Notes: generated by a model not told the origin, from the letters alone. Shown: positions 1-10,602, counted from the stretch's first letter. The stretch: DNA of 64,000 nt from Plutella xylostella (GCF_932276165.1 NC_063991.1:3525001-3589000), one strand, 5' to 3'. Program-made: numbers and translations.

Positions 1-1
1 C

Positions 2-835
2 TCCATGGATGAGTTTGTGGGTTCTTTGGACCTCCCCCATGGATGCGGTATTGTTCTTAAAGCACGCAGATTTAGTCGCAAAGTGATCAACAATGGAAAC
101 GTTTCATATGTCCCTACTCAAAGCGTAGTAATCACTTTCAGGGGACAATACCTCCCAGAAAAAATTTACTCTTTCCGTGCTGCTGTAGAAGTCGACAGAT
201 ACACCTACCCAACCATCCAGTGCCACGCTTGCTGCAGGTTTGGCCATGTGAAGGCTAATTGCCGATCCAAGCCTTGCTGCTTCAAGTGTGCCCAACCACA
301 CTTGGGTGAGACATGCGATGCAGACCCTCCCACTTGCATTTACTGCTCAGGAAGCCATGCTTCCACGGATAAGAACTGTCCAGAACAAGCTAGACAAAAA
401 TCCATAAAAGTCATTATGTCTCAGGACAGCATTTCGTTCGCTGAAGCTGATGCTCGACTTCCTAAGAGCAAAAAATCATTTGCTGAAGTAGCATCTACAC
501 AACCTAATGGCCCATCTCCTAAAAAATCCTACAAAAAGACTGTGACCACTCAACGCAGGCCTAGGTCTCCACTTTCTCCTGGCTATGACAGACTTGCCCA
601 TCAGGCCATTATCTCATCACCATCTTCCTCACTTCCTAATGGAAGTGCCCTGAATGTGATTACTCCCAATGACAACTTATTGGATAACTTACTTTCATTA
701 GTTGTCAGTCTGCTGTCTAAATTCAGCGACACAATACCGCCCCACGTTGCACTTAAGATTAGAGAACTCTCCTCCTTCAGCCAGAATGGCTCTGAACCCG
801 ACCCGGGTCCTTCAGTGGAATGCTCAGAGCCTTAA
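2..835 (+). CDS. LINE ORF1, gag-like nucleic-acid-binding protein (5'-partial)
   Basis: The frame is open from the window edge, so the first ATG seen (position 5) is probably internal. The protein has three retroviral-type zinc knuckles: CxxC-x4-H-x4-C at about residues 75-88, then two shorter variants at about 91-125. A basic, Ser/Pro-rich tail follows. This is the usual ORF1 of I- and R1-group LINEs, which coats the RNA in the ribonucleoprotein. It overlaps the likely ORF2 start by 50 nt. No frameshift is visible. The N-terminal part lies outside the window. Confidence 0.85.
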   Translation, partial: SMDEFVGSLDLPHGCGIVLKARRFSRKVINNGNVSYVPTQSVVITFRGQYLPEKIYSFRAAVEVDRYTYPTIQCHACCRFGHVKANCRSKPCCFKCAQPHLGETCDADPPTCIYCSGSHASTDKNCPEQARQKSIKVIMSQDSISFAEADARLPKSKKSFAEVASTQPNGPSPKKSYKKTVTTQRRPRSPLSPGYDRLAHQAIISSPSSSLPNGSALNVITPNDNLLDNLLSLVVSLLSKFSDTIPPHVALKIRELSSFSQNGSEPDPGPSVECSEP

Positions 836-3800
836 AAGTAAAAAACATGAAGTACTCAACTTAATAGATGACATCAAGCCCGTCATTGTTGCCATCTCGG
901 AGTCATGGCTGGCGCCGGGTTCTCGTTTCCGAGTTCCGGGCTACTCGTGTCTGCGGGATGACAGGGATGACGGGTTTGCTGGGTGCGCTTTACTTGTGAA
1001 GCGTACCCTTACCTTCTCCTCTATCCCTACCCCTCCCCACGGACAGGAATTTAATGTTGTGGCCCTTAGGGCTTTAGACATTACTTTCGTGTCCGTGTAT
1101 TTCCCTGATCCCCACCCTTCTCACCTCCCATCTTTTTATAATATAATTTCTTCTCTCCCGCAACCTCTTCTGATCATGGGGGACTTTAATGCCCACCATA
1201 CCTCATGGGGTTCTTACCACACGGACGCTTTTGCAATCGCCCTCTTAGACATGCTTGATACCTTAGATGTTTGTATTTTAAATGACGGCTCTCCTACCCG
1301 TCGAGTCCTACCCCGTCAGAACCCAAAAAGTGCTGTCGATCTCACTTTCTCGTCTCCTCTTCTTTCAACATCAATATTCTGGAGGGTCCTCCCAAATACC
1401 TTTGGGAGTGATCATTTTCCCATTTCTATTACGCTCCCTACCAGATCCACCATTCTTGCTGATACATGCGCCTTCCCAAGGTACGTGATAGGCAGGAATG
1501 AGTGGTCTAACTTCATCACCTCGGTTGAAGATAAGCTCAGTCTGATCCAACCCTGTACTAGTGACAACTTTTTATACAACTACGACCTTTTTGAAAAAGC
1601 TCTAACATCCTCTGCCAAAAATAGAAAATCGCGAAAAGGCCAAAGAGTCTCACCTCCTTGGTGGGACTCCGACTGCTCCTTGGCTGTTGACGAGCGCAAA
1701 AATGCAGAGGATTTTTATATTGCTAATATGAGCATGGAAAATTTTATAAACTACAAAAGGATAGCTGCACGCACCAAACGGCTCCTTAAGAAGAAAAAGA
1801 AACAGGGCTGGATCAGATTTTGTGAAAATCTTTCGCCTAGGTCCCCTCCTTCTCTGGTGTGGAGATACATTCGCCGATATCGCGGTTCCCTTAACGTCGA
1901 AGATATTTTGAGCAATGACCCCTCTCTATGGCTAGAAGGGTTCAGCGATAAACTGGCTCCTCCATATGTCCCACACTCCAGTGCTCTCCGCCCCCCACCA
2001 GCTCTCTTACCATCTTCAGACAGATTGGATTCTCCATTTTCTATGGATGAACTCCAATCTGCTTTATCCGGTTTAACTGATTCATCTCCAGGTATTGATG
2101 GCATCCCATACTCTTTCCTTTCAAAATCAAGCCTCAAGGTCAAGCAGGCCTACTTGGAGCTGATAAACTACTTCCTTGAGTACGGAGTTACTCCATGCTC
2201 CTCCATGCAACTGGCTCCTCCATATGTCCCACACTCCAGTGCTCTCCGCCCCCCACCAGCTCTCTTACCATCTTCAGACAGATTGGATTCTCCATTTTCT
2301 ATGGATGAACTCCAATCTGCTTTATCCGGTTTAACTGATTCATCTCCAGGTATTGATGGCATCCCATACTCTTTCCTTTCAAAATCAAGCCTCAAGGTCA
2401 AGCAGGCCTACTTGGAGCTGATAAACTACTTTCTTGAGTACGGAGTTACTCCATGCTCATGGAGTAAGCAAATAGTTGTTCCCATATTGAAGGCCGGAAA
2501 AGACCCCCGTGATCCTAACTCCCGACGTCCGATCGCCCTCTCCTCTGCTTTGGCGAAAATCTTAGAGCACTTAATTAAATGCAGGCTCGAATGGCTAATT
2601 GAGAATAGAGGAATCCTAGCCAAAACTCAGTTTGGGTTTAGGAAAGGGATGAGCACTCTAGACAGCCTTGCAATACTTACAACAGATATTCACATCGCAT
2701 TTAAGAGGAAAGAATATCTTGTGGGTGTCTTCCTTGACATAGCGTCTGCCTATGATAATGTACTTCTTCCTGTGCTCAGGCAGAAAATGCGCCAGCTGAG
2801 CATTCCAGTGAAGCTTACCCGTCTGGTTTGCAGCCTATTCATGGAGAGATCCATCTTCATAAAATCCCCTACCACTTCCCTTGACTCCCCAAAATTTGTT
2901 TGGAAAGGCCTCCCCCAGGGATCGGTCTTAAGCCCCCTCCTTTACAGTCTGTACACTCACGATCTAGATAAATCCGTTGACTGCTTTTGCGACATTCTAC
3001 AGTACGCTGACGACTTGGCCCTCTATTATGCTTCTCCTTCGTTAGCGGAGACAAATGTCCAGCTGAACCTGGCTCTTAGGTACCTCACGGATTGGCTGGA
3101 TAGACATGGGTTATCTCTTTCTCCCACTAAATGCACAGCAGTGATTTTCACTAGAAAAAAAAACATCCCAGATCTGGATGTTGTTATCGGAGAGCATTCA
3201 ATCACTGTGTCAAATAAAGTTAAATTTTTGGGTGTGATTCTGGATTCCAGGCTGTCGGGTAGCCATCACATGAACTACGTGGCTCAGAAGTGCGAGAGGG
3301 GTGTCAACGTCCTCAGGTCACTGTCAGGTGTCTGGTGGGGCGCACATCCATACTCTCAGAAGCTACTGTACAACGCCATTGTTCGAAGTCACTTTGACTA
3401 TGCCTCATTTATCCTGGACCCCTGTAATAAGGCTGCATTAGAAAAAATTGATAAGGTTCAGTACAAGTGTCTTCGAATAGTGTCCGGTGCAATGAAATCT
3501 ACCCCCACCAATGCCCTTCAGGTTGAGTGTGTCGACCCCCCTCTCTCGCTGCGGAGACAGTACTTGTGTGACAGGTTTTTCCTCAGGATCTGGCAATCAG
3601 AGTCTCACCCGCTATTGTCCAAGCTCGATACCCTTAAGCGGTTATGTCTTGCTCAAGAAACCCATGGCCTTTCCTTCCTTCTCAAATCATTCATTTTTGC
3701 TTCCAACCTTCCTCATCCTTCAATTAAATTTAAAATGAACCCTCTGTTTAGTGTCCCTTATGATGCCCTGGTTTTTCAGCCCAATGTTGTTATGGACATG

Positions 3801-4739
3801 GGCATTGTGAAAAACGCCCCGGGGGCCGAGAAAACATTGACTCATAAGCTCCAGACAGAGTGGCCTGGTTGGCTTCCAGTCTTCACAGATGCCTCCAAAT
3901 TTTCAGATAAGAGCAATGTCGGTCTAGCTGTCTGGCTTCCTAAGTACAAAATTACTCTTAATTTCAAACTCCCCCCTGAATCCTCGGTCTTCACGGGCGA
4001 GGCTACCGCTATTCTGGAGGCACTTCAGTACACTGAGTCTCACAAACTCATCAAAACTATTATTCTATCAGACTCTTCTAGCTGCTTACATTCAATTATT
4101 TCATTCCCTTTTAAATCTAAATCTAAATTCCCTATCATTCTTCAAATTAGACAAACTCTCTTCCGTTGCAAGACTCAGGGTATTGAGGTGGCTATTGCCT
4201 GGATACCTGGCCACAGTGGCATCATTGGTAATGAGTGTGCAGATTCCTTCGCTAAGGATGCCGTTAGCTTGGGCCTGGATACTCATTACCATAATTTTGC
4301 CCACGACCTTGCCTCGCTCGCAGGACCGAGGCTTGATAATTCCTGGAAGGAGTCCTGGGAAGCTTCCAGGAACATTAAAGGTAAGTATTACTCCTTAATC
4401 CAACCACATATTCCCAAAAGGCCATGGTTTTTTAGAGCAAGACTCCTAGATAAAACCTCCACCTCGACAATCTGCAGACTCCGTCTTGGTCATGCGTGCA
4501 CGCCTGTGCACCTGGCTAGGATTCGGGTGCGTGATAGTTCGGTTTGTGACTGCGGCACCAGCGAAGGATCTGTCGACCACCTTTTCTTTGAGTGTCCTAA
4601 TCTTCAAACCTCCCTCTATGATTTCCTCCCTCCCTCTATCCCAAGACCTGTAAATATCAATTACCTACTAACACTTGTACATACCTCAATCGCTAACATC
4701 CTGTATAAATTCTTCAAAACTAACAATATTAAACTATAA
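786..4739 (+). CDS. LINE ORF2: endonuclease, reverse transcriptase, RNase H (with internal duplication)
   Basis: The 1317-residue product is read from the ATG at 786; the frame is open upstream to 702 but without an ATG. The apurinic-type endonuclease motifs SESWL, GDFNAHHTSW and GSDHF are present. The reverse transcriptase shows SPGIDG, FLDIASAYD, GLPQGSVLSP and the catalytic QYADD. RNase H retains its acidic residues (FTDAS, GEATAILEA, LSDSS, NECADSFAK). The C-terminus has a CxC-x7-H-x4-C knuckle. The frame is intact end to end, so the copy is young, but an 86-codon segment containing the first RT motif is present twice (1951-2458). Whether the enzyme still folds is unknown. Without the duplication the length would be about 1231 residues. 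Confidence 0.88.
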   Translation: MALNPTRVLQWNAQSLKSKKHEVLNLIDDIKPVIVAISESWLAPGSRFRVPGYSCLRDDRDDGFAGCALLVKRTLTFSSIPTPPHGQEFNVVALRALDITFVSVYFPDPHPSHLPSFYNIISSLPQPLLIMGDFNAHHTSWGSYHTDAFAIALLDMLDTLDVCILNDGSPTRRVLPRQNPKSAVDLTFSSPLLSTSIFWRVLPNTFGSDHFPISITLPTRSTILADTCAFPRYVIGRNEWSNFITSVEDKLSLIQPCTSDNFLYNYDLFEKALTSSAKNRKSRKGQRVSPPWWDSDCSLAVDERKNAEDFYIANMSMENFINYKRIAARTKRLLKKKKKQGWIRFCENLSPRSPPSLVWRYIRRYRGSLNVEDILSNDPSLWLEGFSDKLAPPYVPHSSALRPPPALLPSSDRLDSPFSMDELQSALSGLTDSSPGIDGIPYSFLSKSSLKVKQAYLELINYFLEYGVTPCSSMQLAPPYVPHSSALRPPPALLPSSDRLDSPFSMDELQSALSGLTDSSPGIDGIPYSFLSKSSLKVKQAYLELINYFLEYGVTPCSWSKQIVVPILKAGKDPRDPNSRRPIALSSALAKILEHLIKCRLEWLIENRGILAKTQFGFRKGMSTLDSLAILTTDIHIAFKRKEYLVGVFLDIASAYDNVLLPVLRQKMRQLSIPVKLTRLVCSLFMERSIFIKSPTTSLDSPKFVWKGLPQGSVLSPLLYSLYTHDLDKSVDCFCDILQYADDLALYYASPSLAETNVQLNLALRYLTDWLDRHGLSLSPTKCTAVIFTRKKNIPDLDVVIGEHSITVSNKVKFLGVILDSRLSGSHHMNYVAQKCERGVNVLRSLSGVWWGAHPYSQKLLYNAIVRSHFDYASFILDPCNKAALEKIDKVQYKCLRIVSGAMKSTPTNALQVECVDPPLSLRRQYLCDRFFLRIWQSESHPLLSKLDTLKRLCLAQETHGLSFLLKSFIFASNLPHPSIKFKMNPLFSVPYDALVFQPNVVMDMGIVKNAPGAEKTLTHKLQTEWPGWLPVFTDASKFSDKSNVGLAVWLPKYKITLNFKLPPESSVFTGEATAILEALQYTESHKLIKTIILSDSSSCLHSIISFPFKSKSKFPIILQIRQTLFRCKTQGIEVAIAWIPGHSGIIGNECADSFAKDAVSLGLDTHYHNFAHDLASLAGPRLDNSWKESWEASRNIKGKYYSLIQPHIPKRPWFFRARLLDKTSTSTICRLRLGHACTPVHLARIRVRDSSVCDCGTSEGSVDHLFFECPNLQTSLYDFLPPSIPRPVNINYLLTLVHTSIANILYKFFKTNNIKL
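1951..2458 (+). repeat. In-frame tandem duplication inside LINE ORF2
   Basis: Two 250-bp copies (1951-2200 and 2209-2458) differ at one base that I can see and are separated by the 8-bp filler CTCCATGC. The filler repeats the sequence just before it. The period is 258 bp, exactly 86 codons, so the frame survives. The duplicated part encodes the linker before RT and the SPGIDG motif. Confidence 0.95.
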
Positions 4740-4833
4740 ATTTGTTTGTGTTCATTATAATACACCTGCTAACCCTCTGTTTGTGATGTCCCTGTATAAA
4801 TTGTGTCCGTCTGTTTGTTTCAGGTGTTAACCT

Positions 4834-5168
4834 AGTTATGTAGGTACCCCCAAGTATCTCACCCTTAGAACTTTCTGGAACTTTAAATATAAACATAAAC
4901 AGAGATACTGTAAGCATTGCAACATATTATATTGTTATTGCATCAGCCAGGATGCTGATGGATCATTCCACGAATCTCCAACTTTGTAAAGCATCAACTG
5001 TATGGAGTGTAGAGTGATGTATCAGCAGATTGGTCACGTAGGCCACTCTTAGTGTTAAGACTATGTCATTGTATGAGTCAGTATTAAACGGACCTCAAAT
5101 CGGAACGGTTATGCTCGCCTTTAATTTTAGTTTTTAAAAACCTAATAGCGCGGACCCGCAATTTGACT
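4834..5168 (+). repeat. 5' long terminal repeat
   Basis: A 335-bp direct repeat of the 3' LTR, starting AGTTATG and ending TTTGACT, followed directly by the primer-binding site. It differs from the 3' LTR by an extra GGTA near 4841 and by lacking an 18-bp (AT)n expansion. It should hold the promoter of the element. Confidence 0.93.
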
Positions 5169-5185
5169 GGCGCAGCCGGTAGGAT
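5168..5185 (+). promoter_or_regulatory. tRNA primer-binding site (tRNA-Ser-like)
   Basis: TGGCGCAGCCGGTAGGAT overlaps the last LTR base. It is nearly identical to the TGGCGCAGTCGGTAGGAT site I recall for the 17.6/297/TED lineage, where a serine tRNA primes minus-strand DNA. Confidence 0.8.
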
Positions 5186-5641
5186 AGTCGCTATATATTA
5201 GCAGCGCGTGTTTCGCATCTGTCGGTTCGAGCATCAAATTCTGCTTACCTAAAAAGGTGAAATTACGTCGCGATTCGCTATTAAACGGCTATTCCAAGAA
5301 CCAAACAAATTCGTCGAGAAACGGGTATCCATAAGTGCATTAGTGTTTTTGCTCGAGTGTTGAGGCAGCGATGCGTTGGTAAGTACACTTCTCACCTCCC
5401 AAATCCAGTCCTCTCCATTTTTCACATGTTATTTAGGGATCAAATTCTCTCTTCTTAACGCTAGATATTAAGTAAATTGTATGAAATTGATTAAAAGTAA
5501 GAAAAAGTTTATTGTAAAGCTAAAAATAGTGCATCAAATTCTGCAACCCCTAGTTAAGTAAAATATAGGATAAGTAATCATTATTCTAGGAAAATTCCCA
5601 TAATTATTGAGTTATTTTGGAAGCGTTGCTTAACATCAGTA

Positions 5642-6877
5642 ATGTCTAAAATAATTTTAATTCCCCGCGAATTTTCTGGAGTAATACCCACCTTCAATGG
5701 TGACGGGAAGTTACTAAGGACATTTCTCACGAAATGCGAATATGTTATCAATGCATATAAGGGAGATAACAACCCCGAACAGGAGCTCTACCTGTACCAT
5801 CTAATTACGAGCAAACTAGTTGACAAAGCCGCTGTTCTTATCAGCGAGAGACAGGATATAGAGTCATGGCAACAACTAAAAGAAATCTTGACACAAAGCT
5901 TCGGTGATAAACGCTCCGAAGAGTGTATAGCCATCGAATTGGAAACGTTAAAAATAAACCCGCAAGAAGACTTTTCTAGCTTTTATAGTAGAATACAACA
6001 CGTTAAAAGCGCCCTAATAGCCAAGGTCAACCTTTTGGAAGACCAACAACTAAGAAAAAGTAAAGTAACAATATATGAGAATCTTGCCAAAAATGTTTTC
6101 CTCTATAACTTGCCTGAGGATCTAATAAGGATTGTAAGGTTGAAAGAATGTAATTCAATCGAAAGTGCCCTAAGCATCGTATTGGAAGAGGTAAACTTCA
6201 AATTCCAATATCAATCTAGAAACAATATGTTAAAGAATGCAACCCCCACGTCAAAACCCACTCAGTTAACATCATTTAACAACCAGAATTCTTTCAGACC
6301 ACCAGCATTCCTTCAGCAAGGCTTCAGACCTCTTGTACCGCAAAATAACCAATTTAAATTTGGCATCCCCCAAAATCAACCCTATGTTAGACCCAACTTC
6401 CAGCCTACAGGCTACAGACCGAATTTCCAGCCTACAGGCTACAGGCCCAATTTTCAGCCAACTGGTTACAGGCCCAACTTACCCCAAAATCAATTTAAGT
6501 TCGGCATCCCCAACCAAAACTTGCAAAGACCACAGTTTAAATTTGGAATTCCCAACCAACAGTTTCACCCCTATAAATCCAACAACGCAGTGACGACTGA
6601 CGTATCAATGAGAACAGCCCCTGTAAAGCAATTTTCAAAACCAACCAATATGAACCAACTCTTTTATAACGAGTTGCCATACGAACCCGAATCAGAGCAA
6701 AATCAACCTGAAAACTATGACGATAATGTCTATTATCCTGAGTACGCTCACGAAGAACCCGCGTACAATGACGAATACTACAATGAAATCCCACCTATGT
6801 CTAATCAGGAAATAGAGACTGAAACTGAAAATGAAAATTTTCAGGAAGAAGCCTCCCCAACCAACCCGAAGAGATAA
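5642..6877 (+). CDS. gag: Gag polyprotein of the errantivirus-like element
   Basis: A 411-residue protein starting at an ATG 473 bp after the 5' LTR. The first 200 residues resemble a retroviral capsid-type helical domain. The middle is rich in Asn, Gln and Pro and holds three tandem NFQPTGYRP-type repeats (about 6393-6480) with related QFKFGIP repeats around them. There is no CCHC knuckle, which is usual for errantivirus Gag. The C-terminus is acidic. The stop codon lies downstream of a candidate -1 slippery site through which pol would be expressed. The frame is intact. Confidence 0.88.
   Translation: MSKIILIPREFSGVIPTFNGDGKLLRTFLTKCEYVINAYKGDNNPEQELYLYHLITSKLVDKAAVLISERQDIESWQQLKEILTQSFGDKRSEECIAIELETLKINPQEDFSSFYSRIQHVKSALIAKVNLLEDQQLRKSKVTIYENLAKNVFLYNLPEDLIRIVRLKECNSIESALSIVLEEVNFKFQYQSRNNMLKNATPTSKPTQLTSFNNQNSFRPPAFLQQGFRPLVPQNNQFKFGIPQNQPYVRPNFQPTGYRPNFQPTGYRPNFQPTGYRPNLPQNQFKFGIPNQNLQRPQFKFGIPNQQFHPYKSNNAVTTDVSMRTAPVKQFSKPTNMNQLFYNELPYEPESEQNQPENYDDNVYYPEYAHEEPAYNDEYYNEIPPMSNQEIETETENENFQEEASPTNPKR
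6835..6841 (+). promoter_or_regulatory. Candidate -1 ribosomal frameshift heptamer between gag and pol
   Basis: The gag frame reads A AAT TTT here, fitting the X XXY YYZ pattern. Pol is in the -1 frame and is open from this point through the gag stop at 6875-6877. I have not identified a downstream stimulatory structure. Confidence 0.5.
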
Positions 6878-9800
6878 TACAAATAAATTGCCACCAAGTT
6901 AATAAACTACCCCATATAGTCATCCCTGAAATAAATGCTAAGTTCATGATCGACACTGGTAGCACCCGATCTTTCATGAGCCCTGAAATAGCGAACTATT
7001 ACTTTTCAGACTTCAAATACCAAGAGCCCTTTGAAGTAATTAGTACCCATTCACGCAGCAAGCACGGAGAAGTAATTTATATACCTCTCCTGAAAACATT
7101 TCAGAGCCCACTGAAACATAAATTTTATCTGTACAACATAGATAAAAACTATGACGGTTTGATTGGTTCAGATCTACTGACGGAGCTTGAAGCCACAGTA
7201 GATATGAAAAACCAACTACTTATAACACCCAACACACGGATACCAATAATATACAGTCCACCTCGACAGGCTATCCTTGAGCCCCGCTCTGAAACCCGTG
7301 TGAAAATTCCCACGAGCTTAGAAAATGGTGAAGCGATAATTGACTACAGAGATTTCGGAAACGGAATTAGAATGCCTTCAGCAATAGTCACTTGTAAGAA
7401 TGGCCTCGCTGAAACAATTATACAAAATCTTTCAGAGGAAAGCGTAACGCTTACATTCCATAAGCCTTTTCAGGTCCAACCTTTTCAGGAAACAGAAATA
7501 AAATGTCATTTCAACACCGCCACCACCGATTATGACGTAGACGAAATATTAAAAGACAACCTTAATAAAATCCGCCTTGATCACATGAACGAGGAGGAAA
7601 GAAAAGCAATTTTCCAACTTTGTTATGAGTACCGCGATATCTTTTACACAGACAAATTACCATTAACTTTCACCAATCAGGTAAAACATGAAATCAGAAC
7701 CACTAACGAAGATCCGATCTATGTAAAACCCTATAGATTACCCCCGGTCCTTAATGAGGAAATTAATAGACAAGTGGAAAAACTGCTTAAGGATAACGTT
7801 ATACAAGAATCCCACTCTCCGTGGAGTGCCCCAGTTCACCTCGTACCAAAAAAATTACATGCATCCGGTGAACGAAAGTTCCGCATGGTAGTCGATTACC
7901 GACGCCTTAACGAAATAACTACAGACGATAAGTTCCCTTTGCCTAACATCACTGACTTACTAGATAAGCTAGGAAAATCTATATATTTCAGCACAATAGA
8001 TTTGGCATCCGGGTACCACCAGGTAGAAGTGCTAGAAAGAGACAGAAAGAAAACGGCGTTCAGTACACAGAACGGGCATTACGAGTTCACGCGTATGCCG
8101 TTCGGTTTAAAAACCGCGCCCGCTACTTTTCAGCGCGCAATGAACAACGTTCTAAGAGGCCTGCATAACATCCATTGCATGGTATACTTGGACGACGTGA
8201 TAATCTTTTCAGCTAGCCTTCAGGAGCACATTCACAAGCTCAAAACAGTTTTCCAACGACTTAGAGAATCCAACCTGAAAGTACAGTTAGACAAAACAGA
8301 ATTTTTGTGCAAGGAAGTTCTTTATCTAGGTCACAAAATAACACAGAACGGTTTACAGCCGAATGACGATAAAATTCAGGCAGTCCTGAATTATCCCATA
8401 CCTAAAACTACCACCGAAATAAAGAGTTTCCTTGGCCTCATCGGATATTACCGCCGATTCATCAAAAACTTTGCCCAAATAACGAAACCGCTTACCAATT
8501 GTCTCAAGAAACGCAACAAAATTGTAATAGATCAACAATACATAGATGCCTTTCAGAAGTGTAAAGAGCTATTAACAAACGCACCCCTCTTACAGTACCC
8601 AGATCCTGAAAAAACCTTCATATTAACCACCGATGCATCCCAGATAGCCCTAGGTGCAGTGCTTTCACAAGGTGCAGTAGGTAGTGATCTCCCCGTCGCT
8701 TATGCAAGCCGAACTCTGACCGAAACCGAATCACGTTATAGCACGATCGAACGTGAACTTCTAGCCATTGTATGGGCCATCAAACACTTCCGCCCCTATC
8801 TTTACGGGAAGAAGTTTATCATTTACACCGACCATCGTCCCTTGGCGTGGTTACATTCTCTCAAGGAACCCAGCAGCAAACTTACACGTTGGAGGTTAAA
8901 TCTCTTAGACTATGACTTCGACATAGTATATAAAAAGGGCAAACAAAACAGTAACGCTGACGCATTGTCGCGTATAAAAGTAAATGCACTATCTGATAAG
9001 GACTCAATGGTAGTAAATTATGACAAAAAGGACTTACCCCGCGATTCACAGGACTCACGTACAATCACCATATCTGATTCTGAAAAAGAAAAAACAATCA
9101 CCATCTCCGACTCAAGTTCTGAAAAATCAGACTTAGAAAATATTACATATCCGGTTCCATCCCTCTCCAGTAAATCTGATACAATACATTCAACACAGGA
9201 CCTTCAGTCACACGGTATACCTATTTTACACGAAGCAATCGATACCAAGCCTAATCAAGTATTAGTTTTTCAATGGTATAAAAACAGTATGCAAGTTCAA
9301 GACAGGTCCCGCGAAAAACAAAAGGTCTTAGAAGTTTTCCTACCCATAGACAACCAAGATCTAATAAAACAATTCCTGAAAGAATACATAAAACCAAAAA
9401 CCAAATATTTCATATATTTCGAACAAGAAGAACATCGAAAACAGTTCAGTAATATAATAATCAGCCTTTTTAAGGGTGGTTCAATCCAATTTTTCGAGTG
9501 CACTGAAAGAGTAGTTTTCATCGAGGACGAAAATGAACAGAAGGCGGTTATTCTGAAATTTCACCTCGGAAAAACCTGCCACAGAGGTATTCGAGAAACC
9601 CTCACACACATTAGGCGACATTTCTTTTGGCATAACATGACTGAAACAATTTCAGCAGTAATTAACTCATGTGACGTGTGCAAAAAGATGAAATATGACC
9701 GTAAACCCCTGAAACCATACTTACAGTTAACTCAAACACAAGAAGCCCCATTTCAGGAAATATTCATAGATCTGTTCACTATCGAAGGAAAAATATACCT

Positions 9801-10602
9801 CACCCTTGTTGATGCTTTCAGCAAGCTAGGCCAAGCAATCGAAATTTCTAGTAAAAGCACCCCTGAAGTCATCCGCGCACTAATAAAATACTTTTCTTAT
9901 TACGGTGTACCAAAGAAAATAAGCTGCGACCCCGGTACTGAATTCAATAATGAACTACTGAAAGAAATGATGTCACTCTATAAAATTCAATTGCACATAG
10001 GCACGCCTAGAAACCCTAACTCAATGGGTATAGTCGAACGATTTCATTCCACCTTAATTGAAATTTACAGATTGGCAAAATACGAGCAACAATGTACCGA
10101 CGCCGCATCCATAATGACTTACTCTATCATGGCGTATAACAACTCAATCCACTCCGTTACTAACTTAACACCATTTGAAGTCGTCTTTGGTCATGTAGAG
10201 TCTGAAAACCCATTTAACGTAAACTTCGAGAAACAATACTTACAAAAATTGATGAAAGATCACGCGAAACGGACAAAAGTTCTATATAAATACATATCAG
10301 ATAAAATGCTTACCTCGAAAGAAAAATCCCGTGAAAAACGTGGTGGTGAGGCCGATATTCAGTTCTTAGAAGGAAAACCAATTTTCACAAAATTAGTCAA
10401 CACCCGCAGGAGCAAGGATAAACCCCGTTTTGAAAAAGCGATCGTTACAGGAAAACCTGAAAAAAATATCGTCCCTGTTACCGTCAGAGGTAGACAGACT
10501 AGAATTCCCATTAAAAACATAAAACGCCCTTCGCAGGTGCTGCTTAGTGGCCATAATGGCTCTCATGAGCCCCAGCCTGGGCCTTCAACTTCAAAAGATT
10601 GA
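6841..10602 (+). CDS. pol: Pol polyprotein: protease, reverse transcriptase, RNase H, integrase
   Basis: The open frame is in -1 register to gag; the first ATG is at 6946 but expression is more likely by frameshift. Domains in order: aspartic protease (IDTGS near 6949), reverse transcriptase with STIDLASGYHQ and the YLDDV active site (about 8190), RNase H (TDASQ, YTDHRPLAWL), then integrase. The integrase has an HHCC zinc-binding region ending CDVC (about 9670) and a D-D-E triad in FIDLF, CDPGTEF and GIVERFHS. The frame runs 1218 codons from 6946 without a break. Its end overlaps the first env ATG by 47 nt. Everything needed for reverse transcription and integration appears present. Confidence 0.9.
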   Translation, partial: SGRSLPNQPEEIIQINCHQVNKLPHIVIPEINAKFMIDTGSTRSFMSPEIANYYFSDFKYQEPFEVISTHSRSKHGEVIYIPLLKTFQSPLKHKFYLYNIDKNYDGLIGSDLLTELEATVDMKNQLLITPNTRIPIIYSPPRQAILEPRSETRVKIPTSLENGEAIIDYRDFGNGIRMPSAIVTCKNGLAETIIQNLSEESVTLTFHKPFQVQPFQETEIKCHFNTATTDYDVDEILKDNLNKIRLDHMNEEERKAIFQLCYEYRDIFYTDKLPLTFTNQVKHEIRTTNEDPIYVKPYRLPPVLNEEINRQVEKLLKDNVIQESHSPWSAPVHLVPKKLHASGERKFRMVVDYRRLNEITTDDKFPLPNITDLLDKLGKSIYFSTIDLASGYHQVEVLERDRKKTAFSTQNGHYEFTRMPFGLKTAPATFQRAMNNVLRGLHNIHCMVYLDDVIIFSASLQEHIHKLKTVFQRLRESNLKVQLDKTEFLCKEVLYLGHKITQNGLQPNDDKIQAVLNYPIPKTTTEIKSFLGLIGYYRRFIKNFAQITKPLTNCLKKRNKIVIDQQYIDAFQKCKELLTNAPLLQYPDPEKTFILTTDASQIALGAVLSQGAVGSDLPVAYASRTLTETESRYSTIERELLAIVWAIKHFRPYLYGKKFIIYTDHRPLAWLHSLKEPSSKLTRWRLNLLDYDFDIVYKKGKQNSNADALSRIKVNALSDKDSMVVNYDKKDLPRDSQDSRTITISDSEKEKTITISDSSSEKSDLENITYPVPSLSSKSDTIHSTQDLQSHGIPILHEAIDTKPNQVLVFQWYKNSMQVQDRSREKQKVLEVFLPIDNQDLIKQFLKEYIKPKTKYFIYFEQEEHRKQFSNIIISLFKGGSIQFFECTERVVFIEDENEQKAVILKFHLGKTCHRGIRETLTHIRRHFFWHNMTETISAVINSCDVCKKMKYDRKPLKPYLQLTQTQEAPFQEIFIDLFTIEGKIYLTLVDAFSKLGQAIEISSKSTPEVIRALIKYFSYYGVPKKISCDPGTEFNNELLKEMMSLYKIQLHIGTPRNPNSMGIVERFHSTLIEIYRLAKYEQQCTDAASIMTYSIMAYNNSIHSVTNLTPFEVVFGHVESENPFNVNFEKQYLQKLMKDHAKRTKVLYKYISDKMLTSKEKSREKRGGEADIQFLEGKPIFTKLVNTRRSKDKPRFEKAIVTGKPEKNIVPVTVRGRQTRIPIKNIKRPSQVLLSGHNGSHEPQPGPSTSKD

